64,000 nucleotides of DNA, taken from assembly GCA_015065505.1 (NCBI GenBank), contig SVQE01000001.1, positions 1-64,000 of the forward strand, read 5' to 3'. The notes below the pieces were generated by a model. It searched no databases, was not told the DNA's origin, and saw only the letters and a list, made by a program, of their open reading frames with translations. Shown here one piece after another: positions 28,089 to 37,159 of the stretch. The DNA comes from Oscillospiraceae bacterium (GTDB lineage: Bacteria; Bacillota; Clostridia; Oscillospirales; Acutalibacteraceae). Within the stretch, counting starts at the first letter, position 1; each line of letters starts with the position of its first letter. Position numbers and translations under genes: made by a program.

Positions 28089-29912
28089 ATGATTCGTTCA
28101 CAAGTTCTTATCTGTGGCGGTACAGGCTGTACTTCCTCAGGAAGCAAGGCAGTTCAGGATACCTTTAAAAAGGAGCTTGAGCTTGCAGGATTAACCCACG
28201 AAATCAAGCTCGTTCAGACCGGTTGCTTCGGTCTTTGCGCACTTGGTCCGGTTGTTATTGTTTATCCTGAAGGAACCTTCTACAGCCAGGTTCACGCAGA
28301 TGACGTTAAGGAAATCGTTCAGGAGCATCTTTTAAAGGGAAGAATTGTTGAGCGTCTTGTTTATGATGAGACATCGGCACCCAAGGATTCTCTTGTTGGC
28401 GGAACAGTTTCACTTTCCGACACTGATTTCTACAGAGCGCAGCACCGTGTTGCACTTCGTAACTGCGGCGTTATCGACCCCGAAAACATTGATGAATACA
28501 TCGCTGTTGACGGTTATGCTGCTCTTGGTAAGGTTTTAACCGAAATGACTCCCGAGGACGTTATTAAATGCGTTTCGGATTCAGGTTTAAGAGGCCGTGG
28601 CGGCGGTGGATTCCCCACAGGCTTCAAATGGTCGCTTTGTGCTCCCAATAAGGCAGACCAGAAATATGTTGTTTGTAATGCCGACGAGGGTGACCCGGGC
28701 GCATTTATGGACAGATCTGTTCTTGAAGGCGACCCGCACTGCATTATCGAGGCTATGGCTATCTGCGGTTACGCAGTTGGCGCAACAAAGGGCTTCGTTT
28801 ATGTTCGTGCAGAATATCCCATCGCTGTTGCAAGACTTCAGAAGGCAATCGACCAGGCTCGTGAATACGGTCTTTTAGGTAAAGACATTTTCGGTTCGGG
28901 CTTCGATTTCGACCTTGAAATCCGTCTCGGCGCAGGTGCATTCGTTTGCGGTGAGGAAACAGCTCTTATGACCTCAATCGAGGGTAACAGAGGTGAGCCC
29001 CGTCCCAGACCGCCTTTCCCGGCAGTTAAGGGTCTTTTCGGCAAGCCGACTGTTGAAAATAACGTTGAAACCTTTGCAAACGTTCCTCAGATTCTTCTCA
29101 AGGGTGCTGACTGGTTTGCATCAATGGGTACTGAAAAATCAAAGGGAACAAAGGTATTTGCTCTCGGCGGTAAGATTAAGCACACAGGTCTTGTTGAAGT
29201 TCCCATGGGAACAACCCTTCGCGAAATCATTTATGATATCGGCGGCGGTATCCCCAACGGCAAGAAGTTCAAGGCTGCTCAGACAGGCGGACCTTCGGGC
29301 GGATGTATTCCTGCAAAGCTTATCGACACTGAAATCGACTACGACAACCTTCTTGCAATGGGCTGTATGATGGGCTCGGGCGGACTTATCGTTATGGACG
29401 AAGATACCTGTATGGTTGACATCGCTAAGTTCTTCCTTGAGTTCACGGTTGATGAATCCTGCGGTAAGTGTACTCCCTGCCGTGTGGGTACAAAACGACT
29501 CTATGAAATCCTTGAAAAGATTACTCAGGGCAAGGGAACACTTGAAGACCTCGACAGACTTGAAGAGCTTTGCTACTACATCAAGGCAAACTCTGCATGC
29601 GGTCTCGGTCAGACAGCTCCCAACCCCGTTCTTGCAACACTCAAGTTCTTCAGAGATGAGTATATTGCTCACGTTGTTGACAAGAAGTGTCCTGCAGGAG
29701 TTTGTAAGGACCTTCTTACATATGTTATTGATAAGGATAAGTGTATCGGCTGCGGACGCTGCGCAGGTAACTGTCCTGTTGATACAATAGTTAAAACAAA
29801 GTATATTGCCCCGGGCCACAAGCTTCCTTCATACGAAATCATTCCCGATAAATGTATTAAGTGCGGCGCTTGTGCAGCAAACTGTAAGCCTCAGGCAATA
29901 AGCAAACACTAA
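28089..29912 (+). CDS. hydB: NuoF-like flavoprotein subunit of bifurcating hydrogenase (HydB)
   Basis: 607 aa; SGLRGRGGGGFPTGFKW, CNADEGDPGAFMDRS, ESCGKCTPCRVGTKR, two C-terminal 4Fe-4S motifs. Confidence 0.92.
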   Translation: MIRSQVLICGGTGCTSSGSKAVQDTFKKELELAGLTHEIKLVQTGCFGLCALGPVVIVYPEGTFYSQVHADDVKEIVQEHLLKGRIVERLVYDETSAPKDSLVGGTVSLSDTDFYRAQHRVALRNCGVIDPENIDEYIAVDGYAALGKVLTEMTPEDVIKCVSDSGLRGRGGGGFPTGFKWSLCAPNKADQKYVVCNADEGDPGAFMDRSVLEGDPHCIIEAMAICGYAVGATKGFVYVRAEYPIAVARLQKAIDQAREYGLLGKDIFGSGFDFDLEIRLGAGAFVCGEETALMTSIEGNRGEPRPRPPFPAVKGLFGKPTVENNVETFANVPQILLKGADWFASMGTEKSKGTKVFALGGKIKHTGLVEVPMGTTLREIIYDIGGGIPNGKKFKAAQTGGPSGGCIPAKLIDTEIDYDNLLAMGCMMGSGGLIVMDEDTCMVDIAKFFLEFTVDESCGKCTPCRVGTKRLYEILEKITQGKGTLEDLDRLEELCYYIKANSACGLGQTAPNPVLATLKFFRDEYIAHVVDKKCPAGVCKDLLTYVIDKDKCIGCGRCAGNCPVDTIVKTKYIAPGHKLPSYEIIPDKCIKCGACAANCKPQAISKH

Positions 29913-29926
29913 GGAGGGACGTTATA

Positions 29927-31672
29927 ATGGCAGATATGGTTAATTTAAAAATCAATGGTGTGGCAGTTAGCGTTCCTAAGGGCTCAACAATTCTTGATGC
30001 AGCCCGCAAAATAGGAATTGAAATTCCTACACTGTGCTTTATGAAAGAAATCAACGAGATAGGCGCATGCCGCATCTGTATCGTTGAGGCTAATGAGGGA
30101 AGGGGATTCCGTCAGGTAACAGCCTGCGTTTATCCTGTTTCCGAAGGAATGGAAGTTTTAACAAACACCGCAAAGATTCAGGCTGCAAGAAAAACAACTC
30201 TTGAGCTTATGCTTTCGGTTCACGAAATGAACTGCCTTTCCTGCGTTCGTTCAACAAACTGCGAGCTTCAGAAGCTCTGCCACGAATACGGCGTTGATAT
30301 GAACGCATTCGAGGGTGCTAAGCCTAAGTATGAAAAAGATACAAGCACCGCTCACCTCGTAAGAGATAACAATAAATGTATTCTTTGCAGAAGATGCGTT
30401 GCTGCATGTAAGCAGCAGTATGTTTCGGTTATCGGTCCTAACGACAGAGGATTTGATACAGCAATCGGTCAGCCGTTCAAGGTTAGCCTTAACGAAACAC
30501 CCTGTATTTCCTGCGGTCAGTGCACAGTTGTTTGCCCGACTGCTGCATTAACAGAAAAGGACGACACAGATAAGGTTTGGGCTGCACTTGCAGATCCCTC
30601 AAAGCATGTTGTTGTTCACACTGCACCTTCAATCCGCGCAACAATCGGCGAATGCTTCGGTATGCCTATCGGAACAAATGTTGAAGGCAAGATGGTTGCA
30701 GCTCTCAGAAGACTCGGCTTCGACAGAGTATTCGACACCAACTTCGGCGCCGACCTCACAATCGTTGAAGAGGCAAATGAGCTTGTTGAAAGAATTAAGG
30801 AAGGCGGAACTCTTCCGATGATTACTTCCTGCTCACCCGGTTGGGTTAAGTTCTGCGAGCTCTATTATCCCGAGCTTATCGGTCATCTTTCAAGCTGTAA
30901 GTCACCTCAGCAGATGAGCGGCGCAGTTATCAAAACATATTATGCAGAGAAGATGGGCATCGACCCGAAGGATATCTTCTGCGTTTCAATTATGCCCTGT
31001 ACTGCTAAGAAGTTTGAAATCGGCAGAGAGGACCAGAGCGCTTCGGGTTATCCGGATATCGATGTTGCATTAACAACAAGAGAAGCTGCAAGAATGATGC
31101 AGAGACTCGGAATCAACTTCGAAAATCTTCCTGATGAAGAGTTTGATTCACCTCTTGGCGACGATACCGGTGCTGCTGTTATCTTTGGCGCAACAGGCGG
31201 TGTTATGGAAGCTGCTGTTCGTACTGCAAATGCATGGCTTAACGGCGCAACAGAGGCTATCGACCTTGAGGCTGTCAGAGGAACTCAGGGCATCAAAGAG
31301 GCAACAGTTGAGGTTGGCGGAACTCCGCTTAAGCTCTGCGTTGCATCGGGCGCTGCAAATGCTAAAATCGTTATGGATAAGCTTGCAGCAGGCAACCCCG
31401 ACGGATGGGGCTTCATCGAAATTATGTGCTGCCCCGGCGGCTGTGTAAACGGCGGCGGTCAGCCGATTCAGCCTCAGTCTGTAAGAGATACTGTAGACCT
31501 TAAGGCACTTCGTGCAAAGGCTCTTTACGACCAGGATGCAGGCATGGCACTCAGAATGAGCCATGAATCACCCGTAATCAAAACTCTCTATAAAGATTGG
31601 TACGGCGATTTCGGCAGCGAAAAAGCACACCACGCTCTTCACACTTCCTATGTTAAGAGAAAGAAATACTAA
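29927..31672 (+). CDS. hydA: NADH-dependent [FeFe] hydrogenase catalytic subunit
   Basis: 581 aa; N-terminal 2Fe-2S; CxxC 4Fe-4S; TSCSPGW, MPCTAKKFE, MCCPGGCVNGGGQP. Confidence 0.95.
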   Translation: MADMVNLKINGVAVSVPKGSTILDAARKIGIEIPTLCFMKEINEIGACRICIVEANEGRGFRQVTACVYPVSEGMEVLTNTAKIQAARKTTLELMLSVHEMNCLSCVRSTNCELQKLCHEYGVDMNAFEGAKPKYEKDTSTAHLVRDNNKCILCRRCVAACKQQYVSVIGPNDRGFDTAIGQPFKVSLNETPCISCGQCTVVCPTAALTEKDDTDKVWAALADPSKHVVVHTAPSIRATIGECFGMPIGTNVEGKMVAALRRLGFDRVFDTNFGADLTIVEEANELVERIKEGGTLPMITSCSPGWVKFCELYYPELIGHLSSCKSPQQMSGAVIKTYYAEKMGIDPKDIFCVSIMPCTAKKFEIGREDQSASGYPDIDVALTTREAARMMQRLGINFENLPDEEFDSPLGDDTGAAVIFGATGGVMEAAVRTANAWLNGATEAIDLEAVRGTQGIKEATVEVGGTPLKLCVASGAANAKIVMDKLAAGNPDGWGFIEIMCCPGGCVNGGGQPIQPQSVRDTVDLKALRAKALYDQDAGMALRMSHESPVIKTLYKDWYGDFGSEKAHHALHTSYVKRKKY

Positions 31673-31683
31673 ATAGCAAAAAA

Positions 31684-31710
31684 CGCTCGGGATTTCCCGA
31701 GCGTTTTTTT
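31684..31710 (+). terminator. Intrinsic terminator after hydA
   Basis: CGCTCGGG-ATTT-CCCGAGCG TTTTTTT. Confidence 0.9.
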
Positions 31711-31740
31711 AGTGGATAGTGGGTAGTGGATAGTGGGTAG
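31711..31740. repeat. Short degenerate tandem repeat AGTGGATAGTGGGTAGTGGATAGTGGGTAG
   Basis: Read directly; related copy at 40221-40250. Confidence 0.8.
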
Positions 31741-31749
31741 TTGAGTGAG

Positions 31750-32122
31750 GAGTGAAGAATGAAGAGTGAAGAGTGAAGAGTTGAGGGTGCTGCGCACGGC
31801 AATTATATATTGCGTATCGGCAGTTTTTTGGGAATGAATTGCGTAAACCGCATGAATTGACCTTTCGGTCATGAATTGCACAGAGTGCATGAATTGCCTT
31901 CGGTGTTAGTATACGCAATTCAATTCATGGAGCAAAGCGAGAATTCATGGCGCAGCCAATTCATGACGGAGTCAATTCATTTCTTGTTATTGCAACGGCG
32001 CGTCGAGGGCGTCGCGCCCTACAAATTCGTTAAATGATATGAATACTAAACCTACGGCGCATTTCCGCGCCCCACAACTCTTCACTCTTCACTCTTCACT
32101 CTTCACTCTTCATTCTTCACTC
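31750..32122. repeat. 373-bp repeat cluster with terminal inverted heptamer repeats and internal CATGAATTG/CAATTCATG arrays
   Basis: Left arm 31750-31783 GAGTGAAGAATGAAGAGTGAAGAGTGAAGAGTTG; right arm 32075-32122 is its reverse complement with two extra 7-nt units. Confidence 0.75.
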
Positions 32123-32238
32123 TCCACTCTCCACCATCCAAACTCAAAAGACTGTGCATTGTGCACATAATTGATATGTATCTAAAAGGCATTAATTGTA
32201 ATTATTAATAAACTGTTAACAATTTTTTAAAAAAAGTA

Positions 32239-32266
32239 TTGACATTTGCTTTTAATAATATATAAT
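32239..32266 (+). promoter_or_regulatory. Consensus sigma-A promoter TTGACA-N16-TATAAT
   Basis: TTGACA 32239-32244, TATAAT 32261-32266. Confidence 0.8.
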
Positions 32267-32270
32267 TAAA

Positions 32271-32361
32271 TTGCAAACTCATAGGGTGTAAGTGCCCTAT
32301 AAAGTTGACAAAGCCGTGTATTGTTAAAAAAACAGGCAATATTGAGGTCAGGCGGCTACCC
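32271..32361 (+). promoter_or_regulatory. Structured leader; possible c-di-GMP-I (GEMM)-like riboswitch
   Basis: GCAAACT-[ATAGGG...CCCTAT]-AAAGTTGACAAAGCCG...CAGGCGGCTACC resembles GEMM layout but deviates from consensus; immediately after the promoter. Confidence 0.4.
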
Positions 32362-32433
32362 AAAAAAACTACCGCATAAAATGCGGAAAATAACAAAATT
32401 TTGTTAAATAATGAAATGAAAGGAATGATTCCA

Positions 32434-35139
32434 ATGAGAATTTCAAAGAAAATTTTAGCTTGTGTTCTCGCTGCTTTAATGGCTATTGCAATGATGCCTT
32501 TCACAGCATCTGCAGCTACTGTTGAAGTTAATGATGCAGATAGCTTTGAGGCTGCTGTTGCAGCTGCAAACGCAGGCGACACAATTAAGCTTACTGGCGA
32601 TATTGATTTAACTAAGTATCCTGCATACGGTTCAGCAGGTTCTATGCACTATATTGATATCAGCGGCTTAACAGTTGATCTCAGCGACCACACAATTACT
32701 ATTGGCGGACGTTGGAGCACACTCTTTACCGGTACAAACGGTAAAATTATGAACGGTACATGCGTTGGTACACCGTCACCTGCTAATTATCAGTACGGTT
32801 TATATATTTGGGGTCCCGGTAAAGGCGACCTTGCTAATAGCGGCGGAGCAAGCGCAAGCATTGTTCTTGAAGACCTCACTCTTAACTACGGTCTTCACTG
32901 CTGGAATGCCAATGTAACTGTTATCGATTGTAATGTAACAGGAAGTAACGCATACTACGGCGTATGGGCTGACGAAAACTCAAATGTTACTATCGAAAGC
33001 GGTAACTTCACAACAGGCGGCGCAGCAGTTATCGGTTGTGCAACATCTTCCGACGGACAGGGACACATCAATGTTGAAGGCGGTAACTTCACTGTTCCTG
33101 CAGGTAAGCCTCTTGTTTTACCAGCAAGCTCAAGCAGCGTTCCCGAAAACGTTCAGATTTCAGGCGGTACATTCAAGAACGCTGATGACAGTGCTTACGC
33201 TGTTCTTGCACAAAACATTGCAGACGGTGCAACTATTACCGACGGTGTTGTTACTCAGGAATATGTTGCAAAGATTGGCGATACATACTATGCAACCCTT
33301 ACTGCTGCAATCAGCGCTGCAACTGCAGGCGACACAGTTACATTACTTGCAGACACCAGTGTTAACACCGGCTCCAGTGCAAGCAGCAGATATGCTATTT
33401 CAAAGTCATTAACTATTGACGGTGGCAATCACACAGTTTCTATCAATAACCGCGGTTTCGGCGTTGGTATGAACGCTTCCTCAAATATTGATGTTACTTT
33501 CAAAAACATCACCATCACCAACCCCACCAACGCAGGTCGCTGCGTTGACACACGCGGAAATCTTAATTCGCTTACTCTTGATAATGCAACTCTTGAGACA
33601 ACCGGTAAATCGGGATACTTACAGCCCCTCACAATAGGCGGCAATCAGGCTTCAACTGCAACGGTTACCGTTAAGGACAGCGTTATTAAGACCAGCGATG
33701 ACGGATCTAAGGGCTATGCAATCATCACCTTCAACCCGGTTGCTATGAATATCACAGGCAGCACAATCAAGGGTTGGGCTTGCATTTATGCAAAGGGAGT
33801 TGATGGTTCCGCAGGCTCTGCAGGTTCAACCTTCACTGCTACCGGCAGCAATTTTGTTTCAAAGAATACGAATTCCGGTTTAACCAATGCTTTTGGTACA
33901 CTCGTTGTTGAAGATTCTGATATTGATTTTGATATTACAAATTGCAATATCTCCATTGATGGTGAAGCTAACCATCAGTATCTCTTTACAAATAACGTTG
34001 AATATCTTAGACAATATGTAGACCCGAATGCAGAAATTGAAGATGTTACCGTTGCTCTTGGCGAAGGCAATAATGTTGATCTTAAGGCAATGGGCGATTT
34101 CACAGTCGACGCAACTGATGATGTAAAACTTGAAATCAGCGGCGGTTATTTCAGTAAAGTTGTACCCGCAGAATGCTGTGCTGACGGTTATGCTGCAATA
34201 GCAACTCCCGATGCAAGCGGCAAGTATACAGTTGGTAAGCCCAACGACGGTGCAAACATCACTGTTGCAGATGAAATCAGCCAGAATTTCTACATTGATG
34301 AGGATTTCTACGGTGAAAACGCATATGTTGCAGTAACATACAACACAAATACCAATGTTGAAGAATCAGCAACAATCGGCACCGAAATCACTCGTATGGG
34401 CGACCTTCCGGTATTAAGCACAAGCGGTGATTATGACGGAAACCGTATCATTTCAATCACTCAGGCACCTGCTCAGGTAACCGAGAATGTTGAAATCAAT
34501 GTTTATGCTTCTCAGGCTGATGCACAGGCAGGAACAAATGCTGTTAAGACACTTACCTACAGCACATATGATTACTGCACAACAATTCTTGAAACACCTA
34601 ATGCTGATTTAGGCGCAAAGGCTACTGAGCTCAAAGAGCTTGCTAAAACAACTCTTGACTACGCTGCAGCTGCTCAGACATATTTCAACTACAACACTGA
34701 TAATATGGCAACAGCAGACAACGCAGGAAATGATTTCTACAATGATGTTCAAGACACTGAATTCGTGAATGTTTCCGCACCGAACTTTGGCGGCTTATTC
34801 ACAAGCTTAACAGTTGTTGTTAAATCAGACCTTGAAATCAATCTTCTTACAAAGACTAATTTCAGCTTTAATTCATACAACTATAGCCCCACAAAGGGCG
34901 GCAGCAGATTCGGTGTTTCAACACATGTAAACGGTGACTACAAGGTTCTTCACATTGCAGGTATTGAGCCCGCAAACATGGATGAAAACATCACAGTATA
35001 CACTTCAAACGGTAATGTTGATATAACAGCAAACGCAATTATGAAGATTTTATCAAGGACCGGCAATGCAAATTTAGCAACACTTGCTAAGGCAATGTAT
35101 CGCTACGGTCAGGCTGCAGAAGCATACTTTGCAGATTAA
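32434..35139 (+). CDS. Secreted beta-helix-type repeat protein with C-terminal AAxxYFNYNTD...YGQAAEAYF-type region
   Basis: Signal peptide MRISKKILACVLAALMAIAMMPFTASAA; two FEAAVAAANAGDTIKLTGDI / TLTAAISAATAGDTVTLLADT repeats; ATG behind AAAGGAATG. Confidence 0.8.
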   Translation: MRISKKILACVLAALMAIAMMPFTASAATVEVNDADSFEAAVAAANAGDTIKLTGDIDLTKYPAYGSAGSMHYIDISGLTVDLSDHTITIGGRWSTLFTGTNGKIMNGTCVGTPSPANYQYGLYIWGPGKGDLANSGGASASIVLEDLTLNYGLHCWNANVTVIDCNVTGSNAYYGVWADENSNVTIESGNFTTGGAAVIGCATSSDGQGHINVEGGNFTVPAGKPLVLPASSSSVPENVQISGGTFKNADDSAYAVLAQNIADGATITDGVVTQEYVAKIGDTYYATLTAAISAATAGDTVTLLADTSVNTGSSASSRYAISKSLTIDGGNHTVSINNRGFGVGMNASSNIDVTFKNITITNPTNAGRCVDTRGNLNSLTLDNATLETTGKSGYLQPLTIGGNQASTATVTVKDSVIKTSDDGSKGYAIITFNPVAMNITGSTIKGWACIYAKGVDGSAGSAGSTFTATGSNFVSKNTNSGLTNAFGTLVVEDSDIDFDITNCNISIDGEANHQYLFTNNVEYLRQYVDPNAEIEDVTVALGEGNNVDLKAMGDFTVDATDDVKLEISGGYFSKVVPAECCADGYAAIATPDASGKYTVGKPNDGANITVADEISQNFYIDEDFYGENAYVAVTYNTNTNVEESATIGTEITRMGDLPVLSTSGDYDGNRIISITQAPAQVTENVEINVYASQADAQAGTNAVKTLTYSTYDYCTTILETPNADLGAKATELKELAKTTLDYAAAAQTYFNYNTDNMATADNAGNDFYNDVQDTEFVNVSAPNFGGLFTSLTVVVKSDLEINLLTKTNFSFNSYNYSPTKGGSRFGVSTHVNGDYKVLHIAGIEPANMDENITVYTSNGNVDITANAIMKILSRTGNANLATLAKAMYRYGQAAEAYFAD

Positions 35140-35154
35140 GGAGGAGAGGCAATT

Positions 35155-35286
35155 ATGAACAAAGAATACAAAGAACCTATGTTTAAAGTTGTTATCGCCT
35201 CCGCACAGGATGTTTTAACAGCTTCATATGAACCCGGTACATTTGAAATTGAGCCTGTTGATATTGGCTCAATTCCTTTGGACTAA
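35155..35286 (+). CDS. Small peptide (43 aa), family A; below ORF-track cut-off
   Basis: AAGGAGGAGAGG RBS; MNKEYKEPMFKVVIASAQDVLTASYEPGTFEIEPVDIGSIPLD; paralogous to 36813-36959. Confidence 0.75.
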   Translation: MNKEYKEPMFKVVIASAQDVLTASYEPGTFEIEPVDIGSIPLD

Positions 35287-35298
35287 TTAAAAAAGAAA

Positions 35299-35329
35299 CA
35301 CGGTTGGCGAAAGCCAGCCGTGTTTTTTT
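35299..35329 (+). terminator. Intrinsic terminator
   Basis: CACGGTTGGC-GAAA-GCCAGCCGTG TTTTTTT. Confidence 0.9.
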
Positions 35330-35380
35330 AGTTGCAAGCCACTAGCTTCGCCGATGGTGAAGTAAAGAGGACGCGTCTAT

Positions 35381-35685
35381 TCGTTCGCCATGGGGACGCA
35401 CCTCCGAACGAGATTCAAGGAACAACGCCGTTTGGAGAGGAACGTCCCCGTGTGCTGTGGAGGGAACGCCCGATTCGTTCGCCGATAGGATTGCGTCTCC
35501 AATGATACAGGGGGACATTCCTTCGCAGACGGTGTGTCCCCCCCTGTGTCATACAGACTGCGCGATAAATCCTCACTTGCCGCAGGCAAATACGTATACA
35601 GGGGTCTGACCCCTGTATACGTTCAAGTATTTATCTCGTTGGGGCGAAGCCCCCACATATGTATATGGGGTCAGACCCCATATAC
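35381..35685. repeat. Palindrome-rich noncoding region
   Basis: ACGTATACAGGGGTC-T-GACCCCTGTATACGT (35592-35622); GTATATGGGGTC-A-GACCCCATATAC (35661-35685); further GGGGACG...CGTCCCC and ACAGGGGGACA...TGTCCCCCCCTGT pairings. Confidence 0.75.
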
Positions 35686-35794
35686 AATTTGCCTAACACC
35701 TAAAACCTAAAAAACAGTTGATTTATTATATAAAATATAATAGAATATAATATAATCTAAAGAAGTGATACGGTTTGGAGAGAAGTAGTAAATA

Positions 35795-36838
35795 ATGAGC
35801 AAAGACGAAAACAAGATTGAAGAATTAGAAAGCAAAATCGAAGAATTAAAAAGTCAGATTGAAGCTTTAAACGAAAAGCAGGAGGCTGCTTCAAAAGAGG
35901 GAAACGCTGACGAAGAGGCTGAAGAGAGCGAAGATGCCGAAGCTGAAGAAATCGCAGAGGGTGAAGAAGCCGAAGGTGAAAGCGCTGAAAAAGAGCAGAA
36001 AAAGGAATCATCTGTAAAGGGAAATCAAGCCTCATTGTTTTCAAGCGACACTGTAACCGTTTTCAGCGCAGTTGCAAACAGCGAGGAAATGGAGCATCAA
36101 CACAGAAGAGCCGTTGCAGGAAGAATGGCAATAGTTATGAGCATTTTAACCGTTATTGCAACAGCCCTCAGATTTGCTTCATTTAGGCTGCCGTTTCTTC
36201 CCGATTTTCTTACGATGGACTTCTCATCGCTTCCCGAGGTTATTGCTTCAATTGCCTACGGTCCGATTTTCGGCGTTATTATAATAGTTATTAAAAACAT
36301 TATATATATAGCAGTTAAAATTAAGTCGCTGAGTATTCCTGCAGTTATAACCAATATTGTTATAAATTCATTCTTTGTTTATATAACGGGTGCGTTTTAT
36401 TCAAGAAGAATGTTCCCCTTAGACCCCGAATTTGAACAGCCGCAGAAGGATTTAAGAAGGCTTCATATTCTCAAAGGCGGCACTGTTGCATCCATAATCG
36501 TTGCTATCGGTTCGTTTTTCCTTGCTAAGTTTGTAACCTTCCCGGTTATGTTTAAATATTATTCGGGCTACACCCCTGAATACATTATTTATTTGTATCA
36601 GCAGGCACTCGACAAGGTTAACGCTATGCTTCCCGGAAAGCTGCAGGGAATAATAACAACCGTTCCGTCTCTTAACAGGGGCATTGCATATTTCAATGTG
36701 CCCCACACTTTCTTTAAGTATTTTATAATAACTGTTTTGGCAGCTATTATTTATAATTTCATAAGCCCGTATCTGCATTTCAGATCGGCTAACCCCAAGG
36801 AGGAAGAAGAATATGAAATACATCAACCCGATTTTTAA
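35795..36838 (+). CDS. ECF transporter S component (RibU-like fold) with acidic coiled-coil N-terminal extension
   Basis: 347 aa; N-term ~85 aa Glu/Lys-rich; then multi-TM with SIAYGPIFGVIIIVIKNIIYI. Confidence 0.75.
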   Translation: MSKDENKIEELESKIEELKSQIEALNEKQEAASKEGNADEEAEESEDAEAEEIAEGEEAEGESAEKEQKKESSVKGNQASLFSSDTVTVFSAVANSEEMEHQHRRAVAGRMAIVMSILTVIATALRFASFRLPFLPDFLTMDFSSLPEVIASIAYGPIFGVIIIVIKNIIYIAVKIKSLSIPAVITNIVINSFFVYITGAFYSRRMFPLDPEFEQPQKDLRRLHILKGGTVASIIVAIGSFFLAKFVTFPVMFKYYSGYTPEYIIYLYQQALDKVNAMLPGKLQGIITTVPSLNRGIAYFNVPHTFFKYFIITVLAAIIYNFISPYLHFRSANPKEEEEYEIHQPDF

Positions 36839-36959
36839 AGTTATTATCACTCAATCACAGGATGTTATAACAACATCTGCGGATGACGAAATAATAAACG
36901 GAAACAATAACAACACCGTTAAACCCGGTAATTACGATACGCCGATTATAAAAATTTAG
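36813..36959 (+). CDS. Small peptide (48 aa), family A; overlaps the ECF gene by 26 nt
   Basis: AAGGAGGAAGAAG RBS; MKYINPIFKVIITQSQDVITTSADDEIINGNNNNTVKPGNYDTPIIKI. Confidence 0.75.
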   Translation: MKYINPIFKVIITQSQDVITTSADDEIINGNNNNTVKPGNYDTPIIKI

Positions 36960-36988
36960 GCATTAGGGAATCGAACCCCTAATGCCTG

Positions 36989-37024
36989 AGGATTAAGGCT
37001 AAGCTCAGCCTTAATCCTTTTTTA
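36989..37024 (+). terminator. Intrinsic terminator
   Basis: AGGATTAAGGCT-AAGCTC-AGCCTTAATCCT TTTTT. Confidence 0.9.
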
Positions 37025-37159
37025 TTATTCTGATTGAATTATCACTAATCAACAGAATATTTACTTTTTCGTCAAAACTTTATTATTGTAATGTTTTTAA
37101 TAATGTGCTATTATATATTCGGGTAAACATACTCAATTTTAATGTATTGGGGGAATTAT

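Noticed and set aside
29139-29819. Minus-strand ORF (226 aa)
   Set aside because: Antisense shadow of hydB with no independent RBS or family signal.
31750-32122. Possible CRISPR array
   Set aside because: Repeat unit is 7-9 nt, variable and palindromically arranged; no uniform 25-40-nt repeats with unique spacers and no cas genes.
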